From the NCBI RefSeq assembly GCF_014654365.1, contig NZ_BNAY01000001.1, positions 620,001 through 684,000 on the forward strand: 64,000 nucleotides of DNA, read 5' to 3'. The position numbers were made by a program, and so were the translations under genes. The stretch comes from Amycolatopsis oliviviridis. Its GTDB lineage: Bacteria; Actinomycetota; Actinomycetes; Mycobacteriales; Pseudonocardiaceae. The notes beneath the pieces are model-generated. The model was not told the origin of the DNA. It saw only the letters and a list, made by a program, of their open reading frames with translations, and did not search any database. Positions 57,014 to 64,000 of the stretch are shown here, in pieces (position 1 is the stretch's first letter; the number at the start of each line of letters is the position of its first letter).

Positions 57014-58686
57014 GACAGCACCGTCGCGCGGTAGTCGGCGCGCTCGTGCGCGAGTGCGGCGTGACTGCCCTCGGTCGTGACCCGGCCGTCGTCTAGGACG
57101 ACGACGCGATCGGTCACGGCGAGCAGGGCGGGACTCGTGGTCACCAGGATCGTGGTCCGTCCTCGTCGTAGCCGGGCGAGCCCGGTGGCGATCCTCGCCT
57201 CGGTCACCGTGTCCACCGCCGTCGTCGGGTCGTGGACGACCAGCACCGGCGCGTCCGCGGCGAGCGCGCGGGCGAGGGCGACGCGCTGCCGCTGGCCGCC
57301 GGAGAGTGAACGTCCGCGCTCGGTGACCGTGGTCCCGGTGCCGTCCGGCAGCGCCTCCGCGACCTCGTCCGCCGCCGCCGCGACCAGCGCCTCGTCCGGG
57401 GCGGGCCCCACGTTCTCCGCCAGCGTCCCTTCGAACAGATCGGCGTCGTGCGCGGCGACCAGGACGACCTCCCGTACCCGGTCGGGGTCCACAGTGGACA
57501 GATCGATGCCGTCGACGTGGACCTTGCCCTTGGTGGGATCACCCGCGCGGCCGAGGCAGTCGAGCAGATCGGTCGCGGCCGCCGGATCGGCGGCGACGAC
57601 GCCGATCAGCTGACCGGCGGGGATGTCGAGGTCGACACCGCGAAGGCTGCCGTACGAGACCTCGGTCAGCCGGACGTTCCCGGTGGCGGGGGACGGGAGT
57701 TCGCCGTCGCCCGCTTCGACCGCCGCCGGAGTGGTCAGCAGGTCGGCGACCCGGGACGCCGACGCGCGGCCCTGCGCCAGTTCGCCGTTGACCCACGAGA
57801 AGATCAGGAACGGGGTGAGCAGGAACTGGGCGAGCCCCACGGCCGCGACGAGGTCGCCGACGCTGATGGAGCCCGACGACGCGAGGTTGCCGCCGACGAG
57901 GGCGACGATCGCGATGAAGATCCCGGTCAACGCGAGCACCGCGCCGTCGTGCCAGGCCTTGGCCCGCGCGGCGCGCAAGGTCGCCTTGAGCGAGTTTTGG
58001 CTCGTGTCGCGATAACGGGCGACCGCGGCCGGTTCGGCGCCGATGCCCTTGAGCACCCGCAGGCCGGAGACCAGATCCGTGGCGACGCCCGAAGCGTGCG
58101 CGGAGCGCTCCTGTTCGGCCTCGCTGCGGCGTTCCAGCGGCTTGCCGATGAGGTGCGCGAGGTACAGCAGCGGCGGCGTGCCGAGAAGGACGAGGAGACC
58201 CAGTGGCAGCGAGATGCGCAGCAGGGCGACGGCGCTGACCAGGACCCCGGCGAGGGCGGCGATCCCGAACGGCAGTACCGCGTTCACGACCCCGACCCGT
58301 TGCGCGTCACTGGTGCCGATGTTGACCAGCTCGCCCGCCAGCTTGCCGTTTTCGGCGCCGCCTCCGGGATGCAGGACGCGTCGGCTGATCGCGATGCGCA
58401 GATCGTGCGCCGCCCGGAGCGAGGCGCCTTCGGCCGCTCGCGCGGCGAACCGGTAGCTGTAGGACAGTCCGGCGAAGACCACGCCGAGCACGGCGAGCCA
58501 GAGCACGAGCGTGCCCGCCGAACCGCCGGCGACGGCCTGGTCGATGACCACGCCGATGATCACCGGGACGAGTGCTTCGCCGCCCTGATGCCCGGCGGCG
58601 AGCACGGACGCGAGCGTGACCTGCCGTCGCTGTCCGGAGATCGCCTGGCGCAGGACGCTCCGGCTGGTGGTGGCCGTTGCGGGCAC
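57010..58686 (-). CDS. ABC exporter half-transporter (canonical signature, degenerate Walker motifs)
   Basis: The protein has 558 residues starting at GTG with GGGAGG upstream. The six-helix exporter domain spans about 1-300. The nucleotide-binding domain keeps the signature LSGGQRQRVALARAL, but Walker A is replaced (VAADPAAATDLL, no Gly-Lys-Ser/Thr). The Walker B region reads VLVVHDPTTAVD, with His and Asp where Asp and Glu are expected. It is therefore complementary to its partner: its LSGGQ would complete the single good ATP site using the partner's Walker motifs. It is the first gene of the exporter operon, divergent from the FecCD permease genes across an iron box. Confidence 0.93.
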   Translation of the reverse strand: MPATATTSRSVLRQAISGQRRQVTLASVLAAGHQGGEALVPVIIGVVIDQAVAGGSAGTLVLWLAVLGVVFAGLSYSYRFAARAAEGASLRAAHDLRIAISRRVLHPGGGAENGKLAGELVNIGTSDAQRVGVVNAVLPFGIAALAGVLVSAVALLRISLPLGLLVLLGTPPLLYLAHLIGKPLERRSEAEQERSAHASGVATDLVSGLRVLKGIGAEPAAVARYRDTSQNSLKATLRAARAKAWHDGAVLALTGIFIAIVALVGGNLASSGSISVGDLVAAVGLAQFLLTPFLIFSWVNGELAQGRASASRVADLLTTPAAVEAGDGELPSPATGNVRLTEVSYGSLRGVDLDIPAGQLIGVVAADPAAATDLLDCLGRAGDPTKGKVHVDGIDLSTVDPDRVREVVLVAAHDADLFEGTLAENVGPAPDEALVAAAADEVAEALPDGTGTTVTERGRSLSGGQRQRVALARALAADAPVLVVHDPTTAVDTVTEARIATGLARLRRGRTTILVTTSPALLAVTDRVVVLDDGRVTTEGSHAALAHERADYRATVLS

Positions 58687-58707
58687 CGGCGCCTCCCGTT
58701 CGTTTCC

Positions 58708-58726
58708 GTAGGTAAGGCTAGTCTAA
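58708..58726. promoter_or_regulatory. Iron box between the exporter and FecCD permease operons
   Basis: GTAGGTAAGGCTAGTCTAA matches 15 of 19 positions of the iron-box consensus. It lies 22 bases upstream of the exporter start and 53 bases upstream of the permease start, so one site may control both directions. Confidence 0.72.
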
Positions 58727-58778
58727 GTTGATAGCTCGTTGAGGTGAACTCCGGCGCCTCATTCACAAGGAGGGTCCT

Positions 58779-59822
58779 GTGGTCGTCACCGAACGCGCGC
58801 CCGCCGCGGCGTCCCCGCCGAGCGCGGCGGCTCGGACGTTCCGAGCAGGCGGTCTGGTGCTCGGGCTCGCCCTGCTGGCGCTCGTGTTCCTGCTCAGCAT
58901 CTGGGTGGGGTCGAAGAGCATCCCCTTCACCTCCACCTGGTCGGTGCTGTGGCACAACGACGGCTCGACCGACGCGGTGATCATCCACGACCTCCGCATC
59001 CCGCGGACCCTGCTCGGTCTCGTCGTCGGCGCGGCGCTGGGCCTCGCGGGCGCGGTGATGCAGGCGTTGACCCGGAATCCGCTCGCCGATCCCGGTCTGC
59101 TCGGGGTCAACACCGGCGCCGCGGCCGCGGTCGTCTCGGGGATCGCGTTCGCCGGCGTCACGAGCGTGCTCGGCTACATCTGGTTCGCCTTCGCGGGCGC
59201 GGCGATCGCCTCGGTCGTGGTGTACGTCCTCGGCTCGGCGGGCCGCAGCGCCACACCGGACCGCCTCGTGCTCGCCGGTTCGGCCGTCATGGCGGTGCTC
59301 CAGGCGTACATCGTCGGCGTGCTGCTGCTGATGCCCGAGACGTTCAACCAGTTCCGGTTCTGGAACGTCGGCTCGCTCAGCGGCCGGAAATGGGACGTGT
59401 TCCTGCAGATCTCGCCGTTCGTGGTGATCGGCGTGATCATCGCGCTGCTGCTCGCCCGCCCGCTCAACGTCCTCGCGCTCGGCGACCAGACCGGCAAGGC
59501 GCTCGGCGCCCACGTCGGCCGCACCCGCGTGCTCGGCGCGATCGTGGTGATGCTGCTCTGCGGCGCGGGCACCGCGGCGATCGGTCCGGTCCTGTTCCTG
59601 GGGCTCGCCGTGCCGCACGCCGCCCGCATGCTGGTCGGCCCCGATCAGCGCTGGGTCCTGCCGTACTCGATGCTGCTCGCGCCGATTGCCCTGATCGGCG
59701 CCGACATCGTCGGCCGCGTGCTGAACCCGCCGGAGGAACTGCAGGCGGGCATCGTCGTCGCGTTCCTCGGGGCACCGGTGTTCATCGCGCTGTGCCGCCG
59801 CAGGAAGCTGGCCCGGCTGTGA
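58779..59822 (+). CDS. FecCD-family ferric-siderophore permease 1
   Basis: The protein has 347 residues starting at GTG with AAGGAGGG 5 bases upstream. It has about ten membrane helices typical of BtuC/FecCD/FhuB proteins: LRIPRTLLGLVVGAALGLAGAVMQALTRNPLADPGLLGVNTGAAAAVV at the N-terminal side, RFWNVGSLSGRKWDVF in the middle, and GTAAIGPVLFLGLAVPHAARMLVGPDQRWVLPYSML near the ATPase-coupling region. It imports the ferric siderophore with the second permease, which follows directly. No ATP-binding subunit follows the pair within the window. Confidence 0.95.
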   Translation: MVVTERAPAAASPPSAAARTFRAGGLVLGLALLALVFLLSIWVGSKSIPFTSTWSVLWHNDGSTDAVIIHDLRIPRTLLGLVVGAALGLAGAVMQALTRNPLADPGLLGVNTGAAAAVVSGIAFAGVTSVLGYIWFAFAGAAIASVVVYVLGSAGRSATPDRLVLAGSAVMAVLQAYIVGVLLLMPETFNQFRFWNVGSLSGRKWDVFLQISPFVVIGVIIALLLARPLNVLALGDQTGKALGAHVGRTRVLGAIVVMLLCGAGTAAIGPVLFLGLAVPHAARMLVGPDQRWVLPYSMLLAPIALIGADIVGRVLNPPEELQAGIVVAFLGAPVFIALCRRRKLARL

Positions 59823-59845
59823 CCACGACCAAGGAGCGCCCGCCG

Positions 59846-60883
59846 ATGACCACCCGCGTCCTGCGCACCCCGGGCGGGGGACTGTCCCTGCGCGTCACCC
59901 CGCGGGCGGCGATCGTCGTCGTGCTGCTGGCCGTGGCCGTGTTCTTCGTCGGCGCGGTCAGCATGACCACCGGCGACTACCCGCTGAGCGTCGGCGAGGT
60001 CATCCAGACGTTGTTCGGCTTCGGCGACCGGGCCACCGAGTTCATCGTGACCACGCTGCGGCTGCCGCGGCTGCTGACCGCGCTGCTGGTCGGCGGCGCG
60101 CTCGCGGTCAGCGGCGCGATCCTGCAGAGCCTGTCCGGGAACCCGTTGGGCAGCCCCGACTTCATCGGCTTCACCGAAGGCGCGGCCGCCGGTGCGCTGC
60201 TGACGATCATCGTCGTGCACGGCGGGATGCTCCAGGTCTCGTTCGGCGCGCTCGTCGGCGGGGTCGTGACAGCGGCACTCATCGCGCTGCTCGCGTTCAA
60301 GGGCGGCGTGCACACCTTCCGGCTGATCCTCGTCGGGATCGGGGTGAACGCGATGCTCATCGCGTTCAACTCGTACCTGATCACCCGGGCCGCCCACCAG
60401 GACGGGCTGGCGGCGCAGGCGTGGCTGGTCGGCGGCCTCAACGGGCGCGGCTGGGAGCACGTCGTCCCGGTCGCGATCGCCATCGCCGTCCTGGTCCCGC
60501 CCGCCTTCGTCTACGGCAGAAGGCTTTCCCTGCTGGAGATGGGGGACGACTCGGCCATGGGGCTCGGCGTGCCGGTCCAGCGGAGCCGGATCGTGCTGCT
60601 CGGCGTCAGCGTCGGGCTGTGCTCGATCGCGACGGCGGCCGCCGGTCCGATCGCCTTCCTCGCCCTCGCCGCGCCTCAGCTGGCGAAACGGCTCACGCGG
60701 TCCTCGGGACCGGGGCTCGCCGCGGCCGCGCTGATGGGCATGCTCCTGCTGGTGACGAGCGATCTGATCACCCAGCAGTTCCTCGCCGGCCTGCCGGTCG
60801 GTCTCGTGACCGGGGCGATCGGCGGGCTGTACCTGGCCTGGCTGCTGGTGTCCCGGCGCGGGGTCAGCCGAGCGGCGCGCTGA
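59846..60883 (+). CDS. FecCD-family ferric-siderophore permease 2
   Basis: The protein has 345 residues with the same fold as the preceding permease: LRLPRLLTALLVGGALAVSGAILQSLSGNPLGSPDFIGFTEGAAAGALL, QAWLVGGLNGRGWEHV, and ATAAAGPIAFLALAAPQLAKRLTRSSG. I chose the ATG at 59846, with AAGGAG 9 bases upstream. A GTG at 59819 overlaps the previous stop (GTGA) and would add 9 residues. It forms the heterodimeric membrane channel with permease 1. The 3' end overlaps the convergent DMT-transporter gene by 20 bases. Confidence 0.93.
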   Translation: MTTRVLRTPGGGLSLRVTPRAAIVVVLLAVAVFFVGAVSMTTGDYPLSVGEVIQTLFGFGDRATEFIVTTLRLPRLLTALLVGGALAVSGAILQSLSGNPLGSPDFIGFTEGAAAGALLTIIVVHGGMLQVSFGALVGGVVTAALIALLAFKGGVHTFRLILVGIGVNAMLIAFNSYLITRAAHQDGLAAQAWLVGGLNGRGWEHVVPVAIAIAVLVPPAFVYGRRLSLLEMGDDSAMGLGVPVQRSRIVLLGVSVGLCSIATAAAGPIAFLALAAPQLAKRLTRSSGPGLAAAALMGMLLLVTSDLITQQFLAGLPVGLVTGAIGGLYLAWLLVSRRGVSRAAR

Positions 60884-61715
60884 CCGGCTCGATCGGGGCG
60901 GGCTCGCCGAAGCGGGCGAGCGCCAGCGCCGCCGAGACCGCGAGCACGAAGCCGACCGCCGCCACGGCGGCGAACCCGGGCCGCGTGGTGTCGCCCAGGA
61001 CGAGAACCCCGATCAGGGAAGGGAAGACGGTCTCGCCGATCACCATCATCGCGGTCGAGGTGGTGACACTGCCGCGTTGCAGCGCGGTGGCGTAGAACAA
61101 CATCGCGAGCGCGCCCGCCACGCCGAGGGTGTACGTGGCCGGGTCGGTCAGCAGGTCCAGCGGGGCGAGGCTGGTGAGCACCCGGCCGGACAGGGCGACC
61201 ACGCCGAAACACAGTCCGGCGATCAGGCCCAGCGCCGGTGTCCGGATCCGCCGCGACGCGCGGCCGGCGAACATCCCGGCCGTGCCGAGGACGACCACCG
61301 CGCCGACCAGCACGAGCCGGAACCCGAGCCCGGTCGCGTCGGAGCCTTCGCTTTCGGCCGACATCCCGAGCAGGGCGAGCCCGGCGCAGACGACCGCGAC
61401 CGCGGTCCACTCGCGACGGCCCAGCCGGACGCCGAGCACCCGCGCGGCGACCGCGGTGACGGCGAGGCTCCCCGCCAGCGCTGCCTGGACCACGAACAGC
61501 GGCAGCACCCGTAGCGCGGCGACCTGGGCGACGAACCCGACGACGTCCAGTGCCAGGCCGGCGACGAACTTCCACTGCCGCAGCACCCGCACGAGAAGCC
61601 GGGGATCGACGCGGTCTTCGGTGCCTGAAGTCGCCTTCGCCGCTATCGCCTGCATCACCGAAGCGACGCCGTACGCACAGGCCGCGAAGAGCGCGCAAAT
61701 CAGTCCCCACCACAT
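60864..61715 (-). CDS. DMT/EamA-like multidrug-metabolite transporter
   Basis: The protein has 283 residues and is strongly hydrophobic with nine to ten predicted helices. It opens with MWWGLICALFAACAYGVASV. Small-residue-rich helices (FVVQAALAGSLAVTAVAARVLGVRLGRREWTAVAVVCAGLALLGM) and a second half repeat (ALGLIAGLCFGVVALSGRVL, VIGETVFPSLIGVLVLGDTTRPG) follow. The two-repeat pattern fits the drug/metabolite transporter superfamily. It is an inner-membrane protein with unknown substrate. Its 3' end overlaps the siderophore permease gene, but it has no iron box and is probably outside the siderophore regulon. Confidence 0.85.
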   Translation of the reverse strand: MWWGLICALFAACAYGVASVMQAIAAKATSGTEDRVDPRLLVRVLRQWKFVAGLALDVVGFVAQVAALRVLPLFVVQAALAGSLAVTAVAARVLGVRLGRREWTAVAVVCAGLALLGMSAESEGSDATGLGFRLVLVGAVVVLGTAGMFAGRASRRIRTPALGLIAGLCFGVVALSGRVLTSLAPLDLLTDPATYTLGVAGALAMLFYATALQRGSVTTSTAMMVIGETVFPSLIGVLVLGDTTRPGFAAVAAVGFVLAVSAALALARFGEPAPIEPVSAPLG

Positions 61716-61756
61716 GAAGCGTCAGCCTAGTCCTGTCCGATGTGTAGAGTGGCCGG

Positions 61757-62278
61757 ATGTCGAACACGAGTTCGAGTGCCGAGCCGGTGGACCGGGCCTG
61801 GCCGGACGGGATCGCCGAGGACGAAGCCGGGATCCAGTGGGACTTCCTGCGTTTCCTCCGCGCCACCGCGGTGAACAAGGTCGCCGGGCTGACCAGGGAA
61901 CAGGCCGCCGCGACACCGCTGCCGTCGTCCCCTCGGATGAGCGCGCTGGGACTGCTCAAGCATCTGACCGCGGTCGAGCGCTGGTGGCTCTCGATCGAAG
62001 CGGGCGGCGCCGATCTGCCGTCCCTGTGGGAAGGCTCACCGGATCCGAGCTGGGATCTGACCGAGGACGACGACCCGCGTTCGGTCGTGGCGGCGTACCG
62101 CGCGGAGTGGGCGTTGTCGGAGTCGTCGCTGGCCGGGGTCTCGCCGGACGATCGGGCGCGCCGGTCGGGGAAGTTCACCGTCCGGTGGGTGCTCGCGCAC
62201 GTGTTGCAGGAGACCGCGCGGCACACCGGGCATCTGGACATCCTGCGGGAGCTGGCCGACGGCACGACCGGTGAATAG
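61757..62278 (+). CDS. DinB/DUF664 family protein
   Basis: The protein has 173 residues forming the four-helix bundle of the DinB superfamily: QWDFLRFLRATAVNKVAGLTREQA, SALGLLKHLTAVERWW and VRWVLAHVLQETARHTGHLDILREL. The metal-ligand histidines are His in LLKHL and the two in ARHTGH. Relatives include mycothiol- or bacillithiol-dependent transferases; the substrate here is unknown. The next gene starts 17 bases after its stop on the same strand, so the two are probably co-transcribed. Confidence 0.85.
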   Translation: MSNTSSSAEPVDRAWPDGIAEDEAGIQWDFLRFLRATAVNKVAGLTREQAAATPLPSSPRMSALGLLKHLTAVERWWLSIEAGGADLPSLWEGSPDPSWDLTEDDDPRSVVAAYRAEWALSESSLAGVSPDDRARRSGKFTVRWVLAHVLQETARHTGHLDILRELADGTTGE

Positions 62279-62295
62279 GGCCGTAAGGTGTCCGC

Positions 62296-63006
62296 ATGGC
62301 TGACAGGCTGTACTTCCGGCAGTTGCTCGCGGGCCGTGACTTCGCGGTGGGGGATCCCGTCGCGACGCAGATGGTCAACTTCGCCTATCTGATCGGCGAC
62401 CGGGAGACGAACGAGGCGGTCGTCGTCGACCCGGCGTACGCCGTCGGCGATCTGCTGGACCTGCTGGAAGCCGACGGCATGCGGCTGACCGGTGTCCTCG
62501 CCACGCACCACCATCCGGACCACGTCGGCGGCGAGATGATGGGCTTCTCGCTGCCGGGGATCGCGGAACTGCTGGAACGTGAGCAGGTGCCGATCCACGT
62601 CAACGGCGCCGAGGCGGAGTGGGTCCGCCGCATCACCGGTGTCTCCGGAACCGACCTGCGTTCGCACGAGCACGACGACGTCCTCGAGGTCGGCGCGGTG
62701 CCGATCCGGTTGCTGCACACGCCGGGACACACCCCGGGCAGCCAGTGCTTCCTGGTCGACGGACGGCTCGTCTCGGGCGACACGCTGTTCCTCGAAGGCT
62801 GTGGCCGGACCGATTTCCCCGGCGGCGACGCGGAGGCGATCTACCGGAGCCTGCAATGGCTGGCCGGGCTCGACGGGGATCCGGTCGTCTACCCGGGGCA
62901 CCAGTACTCTGCCGAGCCGTCGGCGAACCTGTCGCGGGTGAAGGACACGAACTTCGTGTTCCGGCCGAAGTCGCTGGACGAATGGCGGCTGATGTTCGGC
63001 GGCTGA
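62296..63006 (+). CDS. MBL-fold metallo-hydrolase (glyoxalase II-like)
   Basis: The protein has 236 residues. The metallo-beta-lactamase signature THHHPDH lies at 70-76. Further ligands are in LHTPGHTPGSQCF, SGDTLFLEGCGRTDFPGGD and VVYPGHQYS. The order and spacing resemble glyoxalase II and persulfide dioxygenase-type hydrolases rather than beta-lactamases. It is cytoplasmic, with no signal peptide. It is likely co-transcribed with the DinB gene upstream; both families can act on thiol conjugates, so a shared mycothiol-linked role is possible but not shown. Hairpins follow in 63007-63354. Confidence 0.9.
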   Translation: MADRLYFRQLLAGRDFAVGDPVATQMVNFAYLIGDRETNEAVVVDPAYAVGDLLDLLEADGMRLTGVLATHHHPDHVGGEMMGFSLPGIAELLEREQVPIHVNGAEAEWVRRITGVSGTDLRSHEHDDVLEVGAVPIRLLHTPGHTPGSQCFLVDGRLVSGDTLFLEGCGRTDFPGGDAEAIYRSLQWLAGLDGDPVVYPGHQYSAEPSANLSRVKDTNFVFRPKSLDEWRLMFGG

Positions 63007-63071
63007 CTCGACACCTCCGCATTTAGAGGACTAATTGCGTTGGCCCCGAACTCGACCCTCACACCTTGAGA

Positions 63072-63122
63072 AGTACATGAAGGCCCCCTTCCTTGCGATA
63101 GGCGCAAGGAAGGGGCCTTCAT
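63072..63122 (+). terminator. Terminator of the DinB-MBL operon, copy of the 53988-54048 hairpin
   Basis: A stem of about 20 bp with the loop ATAGG. It is nearly identical, loop included, to the hairpin between the phosphoesterase and lipoprotein genes. One arm lacks a single G relative to the other (bulge). Confidence 0.7.
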
Positions 63123-63177
63123 TTACTCGAGTGGGGGCGCAGGGACCGACCCGGCGCGGTCCGGCGAACCACCCCGT

Positions 63178-63230
63178 GTTGTGAAAGCCACTTTCGCAAC
63201 CTTCAACGTTGCGAAAGTGGCTTTCACAAC
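63178..63230. repeat. 23-bp perfect inverted repeat
   Basis: Arms 63178-63200 and 63208-63230 (GTTGTGAAAGCCACTTTCGC... and its complement) surround a 7-base loop CTTCAAC. It lies in the gene-free stretch 63007-63354, between the MBL gene and the ssuD-like gene. It may be a second terminator. Confidence 0.65.
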
Positions 63231-63252
63231 CTGCGCCCGCAGCGCGGGACTC

Positions 63253-63290
63253 GACACCTCCGCATTTAGTCCTCTGAATGCGGAGGTGTC
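63253..63290. repeat. Inverted repeat related to the 20800-20844 terminator
   Basis: Arms GACACCTCCGCATT and its complement (14 bp) enclose the loop TAGTCCTCTG. The sequence 63248-63268 is repeated exactly at 63005-63025, and TCCTCTGAATGCG is shared with the terminator at 20800-20844. Nothing else is seen in 63291-63354 apart from the leader of the next gene. Confidence 0.65.
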
Positions 63291-63354
63291 CAGATCGCGG
63301 GAAGCGAGGGCCGGCGATTGACCCGGCCCGCCCGGGAAGCCGAAGCTCGGAACC

Positions 63355-64000
63355 GTGACGCTCAAGCTGCATTGGTTCCTGCCCACCACCGGCGACGGCC
63401 GCACGATCGTGGAGCACTTCCACGCCAGCCGGGCCGCCGGGGCGTCCGCCGCGCGTGAGCCGAGCCTCGACTACCTCGCGCAGGTCGCCCGCGCCGCCGA
63501 GGCCAACGGGTTCGAAGGGGTCCTGACACCGACCGGGACCTGGTGCGAGGACGCGTGGCTGACGACGGCGGCGCTGATCCGGGAGACGAGAAGCCTCAAG
63601 TTCCTGGTCGCGTTCCGGCCCGGGACGGTCTCTCCGACGCTGGCCGCGCAGATGGCCGGGACCTTCCAGCGGCTCTCGCAAGGCCGAGTGCTGCTCAACG
63701 TCGTCACCGGCGGCGACGCGGTCGAGCAGCGCAGGTTCGGCGACTGGCACGACCACGACCAGCGCTACGCCCGCACCGGCGAGTTCCTCGAAATCGTGCG
63801 CGGGGTGTGGAGCGGCAAGCCGTTCGACTACGACGGCGAGCATCTCAAGGTCGAGGGCGCGACCACGCGTGCGGCGCCCGATCCGTTGCCGCCGATCTAC
63901 TTCGGTGGCTCGTCCCCGGCGGCGCTGCCGATCGCGGCGAAGCACGCCGACGTCTACCTGACCTGGGGAGAGCCGCCCGCGCAGGTCGCCGAGAAGATCG
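63355..64000 (+). CDS. ssuD: FMNH2-dependent alkanesulfonate monooxygenase-like protein (LLM class), 3' truncated by window edge
   Basis: The frame is open from GTG 63355 to the end of the window (215 codons). It starts TLKLHWFLPTTGDGRTIV, as SsuD proteins do. It continues with the luciferase-like barrel (YLAQVARAAEANGFEGVLTPTG, WLTTAALIRETRSLKFLVAFRPG, SPTLAAQMAGTFQRLSQGRVLLNVVTGGD, PPIYFGGSS). The SsuD family releases sulfite from alkanesulfonates using FMNH2 and O2. Related LLM enzymes act on other substrates, so the symbol is tentative. The rest of the gene, and any ssu transporter genes, lie beyond the window. Confidence 0.8.
   Translation, partial: MTLKLHWFLPTTGDGRTIVEHFHASRAAGASAAREPSLDYLAQVARAAEANGFEGVLTPTGTWCEDAWLTTAALIRETRSLKFLVAFRPGTVSPTLAAQMAGTFQRLSQGRVLLNVVTGGDAVEQRRFGDWHDHDQRYARTGEFLEIVRGVWSGKPFDYDGEHLKVEGATTRAAPDPLPPIYFGGSSPAALPIAAKHADVYLTWGEPPAQVAEKI

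Overview
The window is high-GC actinobacterial DNA. Its gene content, including a hydroxyornithine siderophore synthetase, IdeR/DmdR-type iron boxes, a DasR-type chitinase operator, several ECF sigma factors and many long perfect intergenic hairpins, points to the genus Amycolatopsis (A. orientalis/A. alba group). That placement is inference from gene content, not a database match.

Layout. 1-234: tail of a probable methyltransferase. 279-1995: a MerR-type promoter and a two-gene operon (HEAT protein, MerR-HEAT regulator). 2062-4317: a large nucleotide-cyclase-like/SUKH fusion of the biological-conflict type. 4341-6695: a STAND/TPR regulator. 6916-7928: a frameshifted beta-propeller gene. 8036-10075: VOC protein, HTH-TPR regulator and tRNA-Pro(GGG). 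10215-15622: secreted alginate-lyase-like protein, lactonase, SDR and GH18 chitinase. 15804-17304: ECF sigma factor and membrane partner. 17308-20799: enoyl-CoA hydratase, PaaX regulator, ABC-F ATPase. 20853-26099: sugar ABC importer and GH36 alpha-galactosidase. 26361-27774: F420/PPOX enzyme and ECF-SnoaL sigma factor.

27875-60883 is an iron-regulated siderophore locus. It holds a formyltransferase, an L-ornithine N5-monooxygenase, one 7421-residue six-module NRPS, an MbtH protein, a siderophore-binding lipoprotein, a heterodimeric ABC exporter and two FecCD permeases. A phosphoesterase gene lies inside it. Iron boxes sit at three promoter regions: 28871-28909, 55194-55212 and 58708-58726. 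The NRPS order is C-A-T / C-A-T-E / C-A(MT)-T / C-A-T / C-A-T / C-A-T-E. My reading of the specificity codes gives X - Ser - N-methyl-hydroxyOrn - Ser - Ser - X, with the two X positions expected to be modified ornithines. This matches the composition I recall for albachelin of A. alba (three Ser and three modified Orn). The assembly line is unusual in three ways: the module-2 epimerase is degenerate, the next condensation domain lacks the catalytic His, and there is no thioesterase.

How the siderophore genes work together: the monooxygenase makes N5-hydroxyornithine, the formyltransferase formylates part of it, and the NRPS with MbtH assembles the hexapeptide. The two ABC half-transporters probably export it. 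The lipoprotein and FecCD permeases re-import the ferric complex, but no import ATPase is encoded here. Housekeeping genes follow (DMT transporter, DinB, MBL hydrolase), and the window ends inside an ssuD-like monooxygenase gene.
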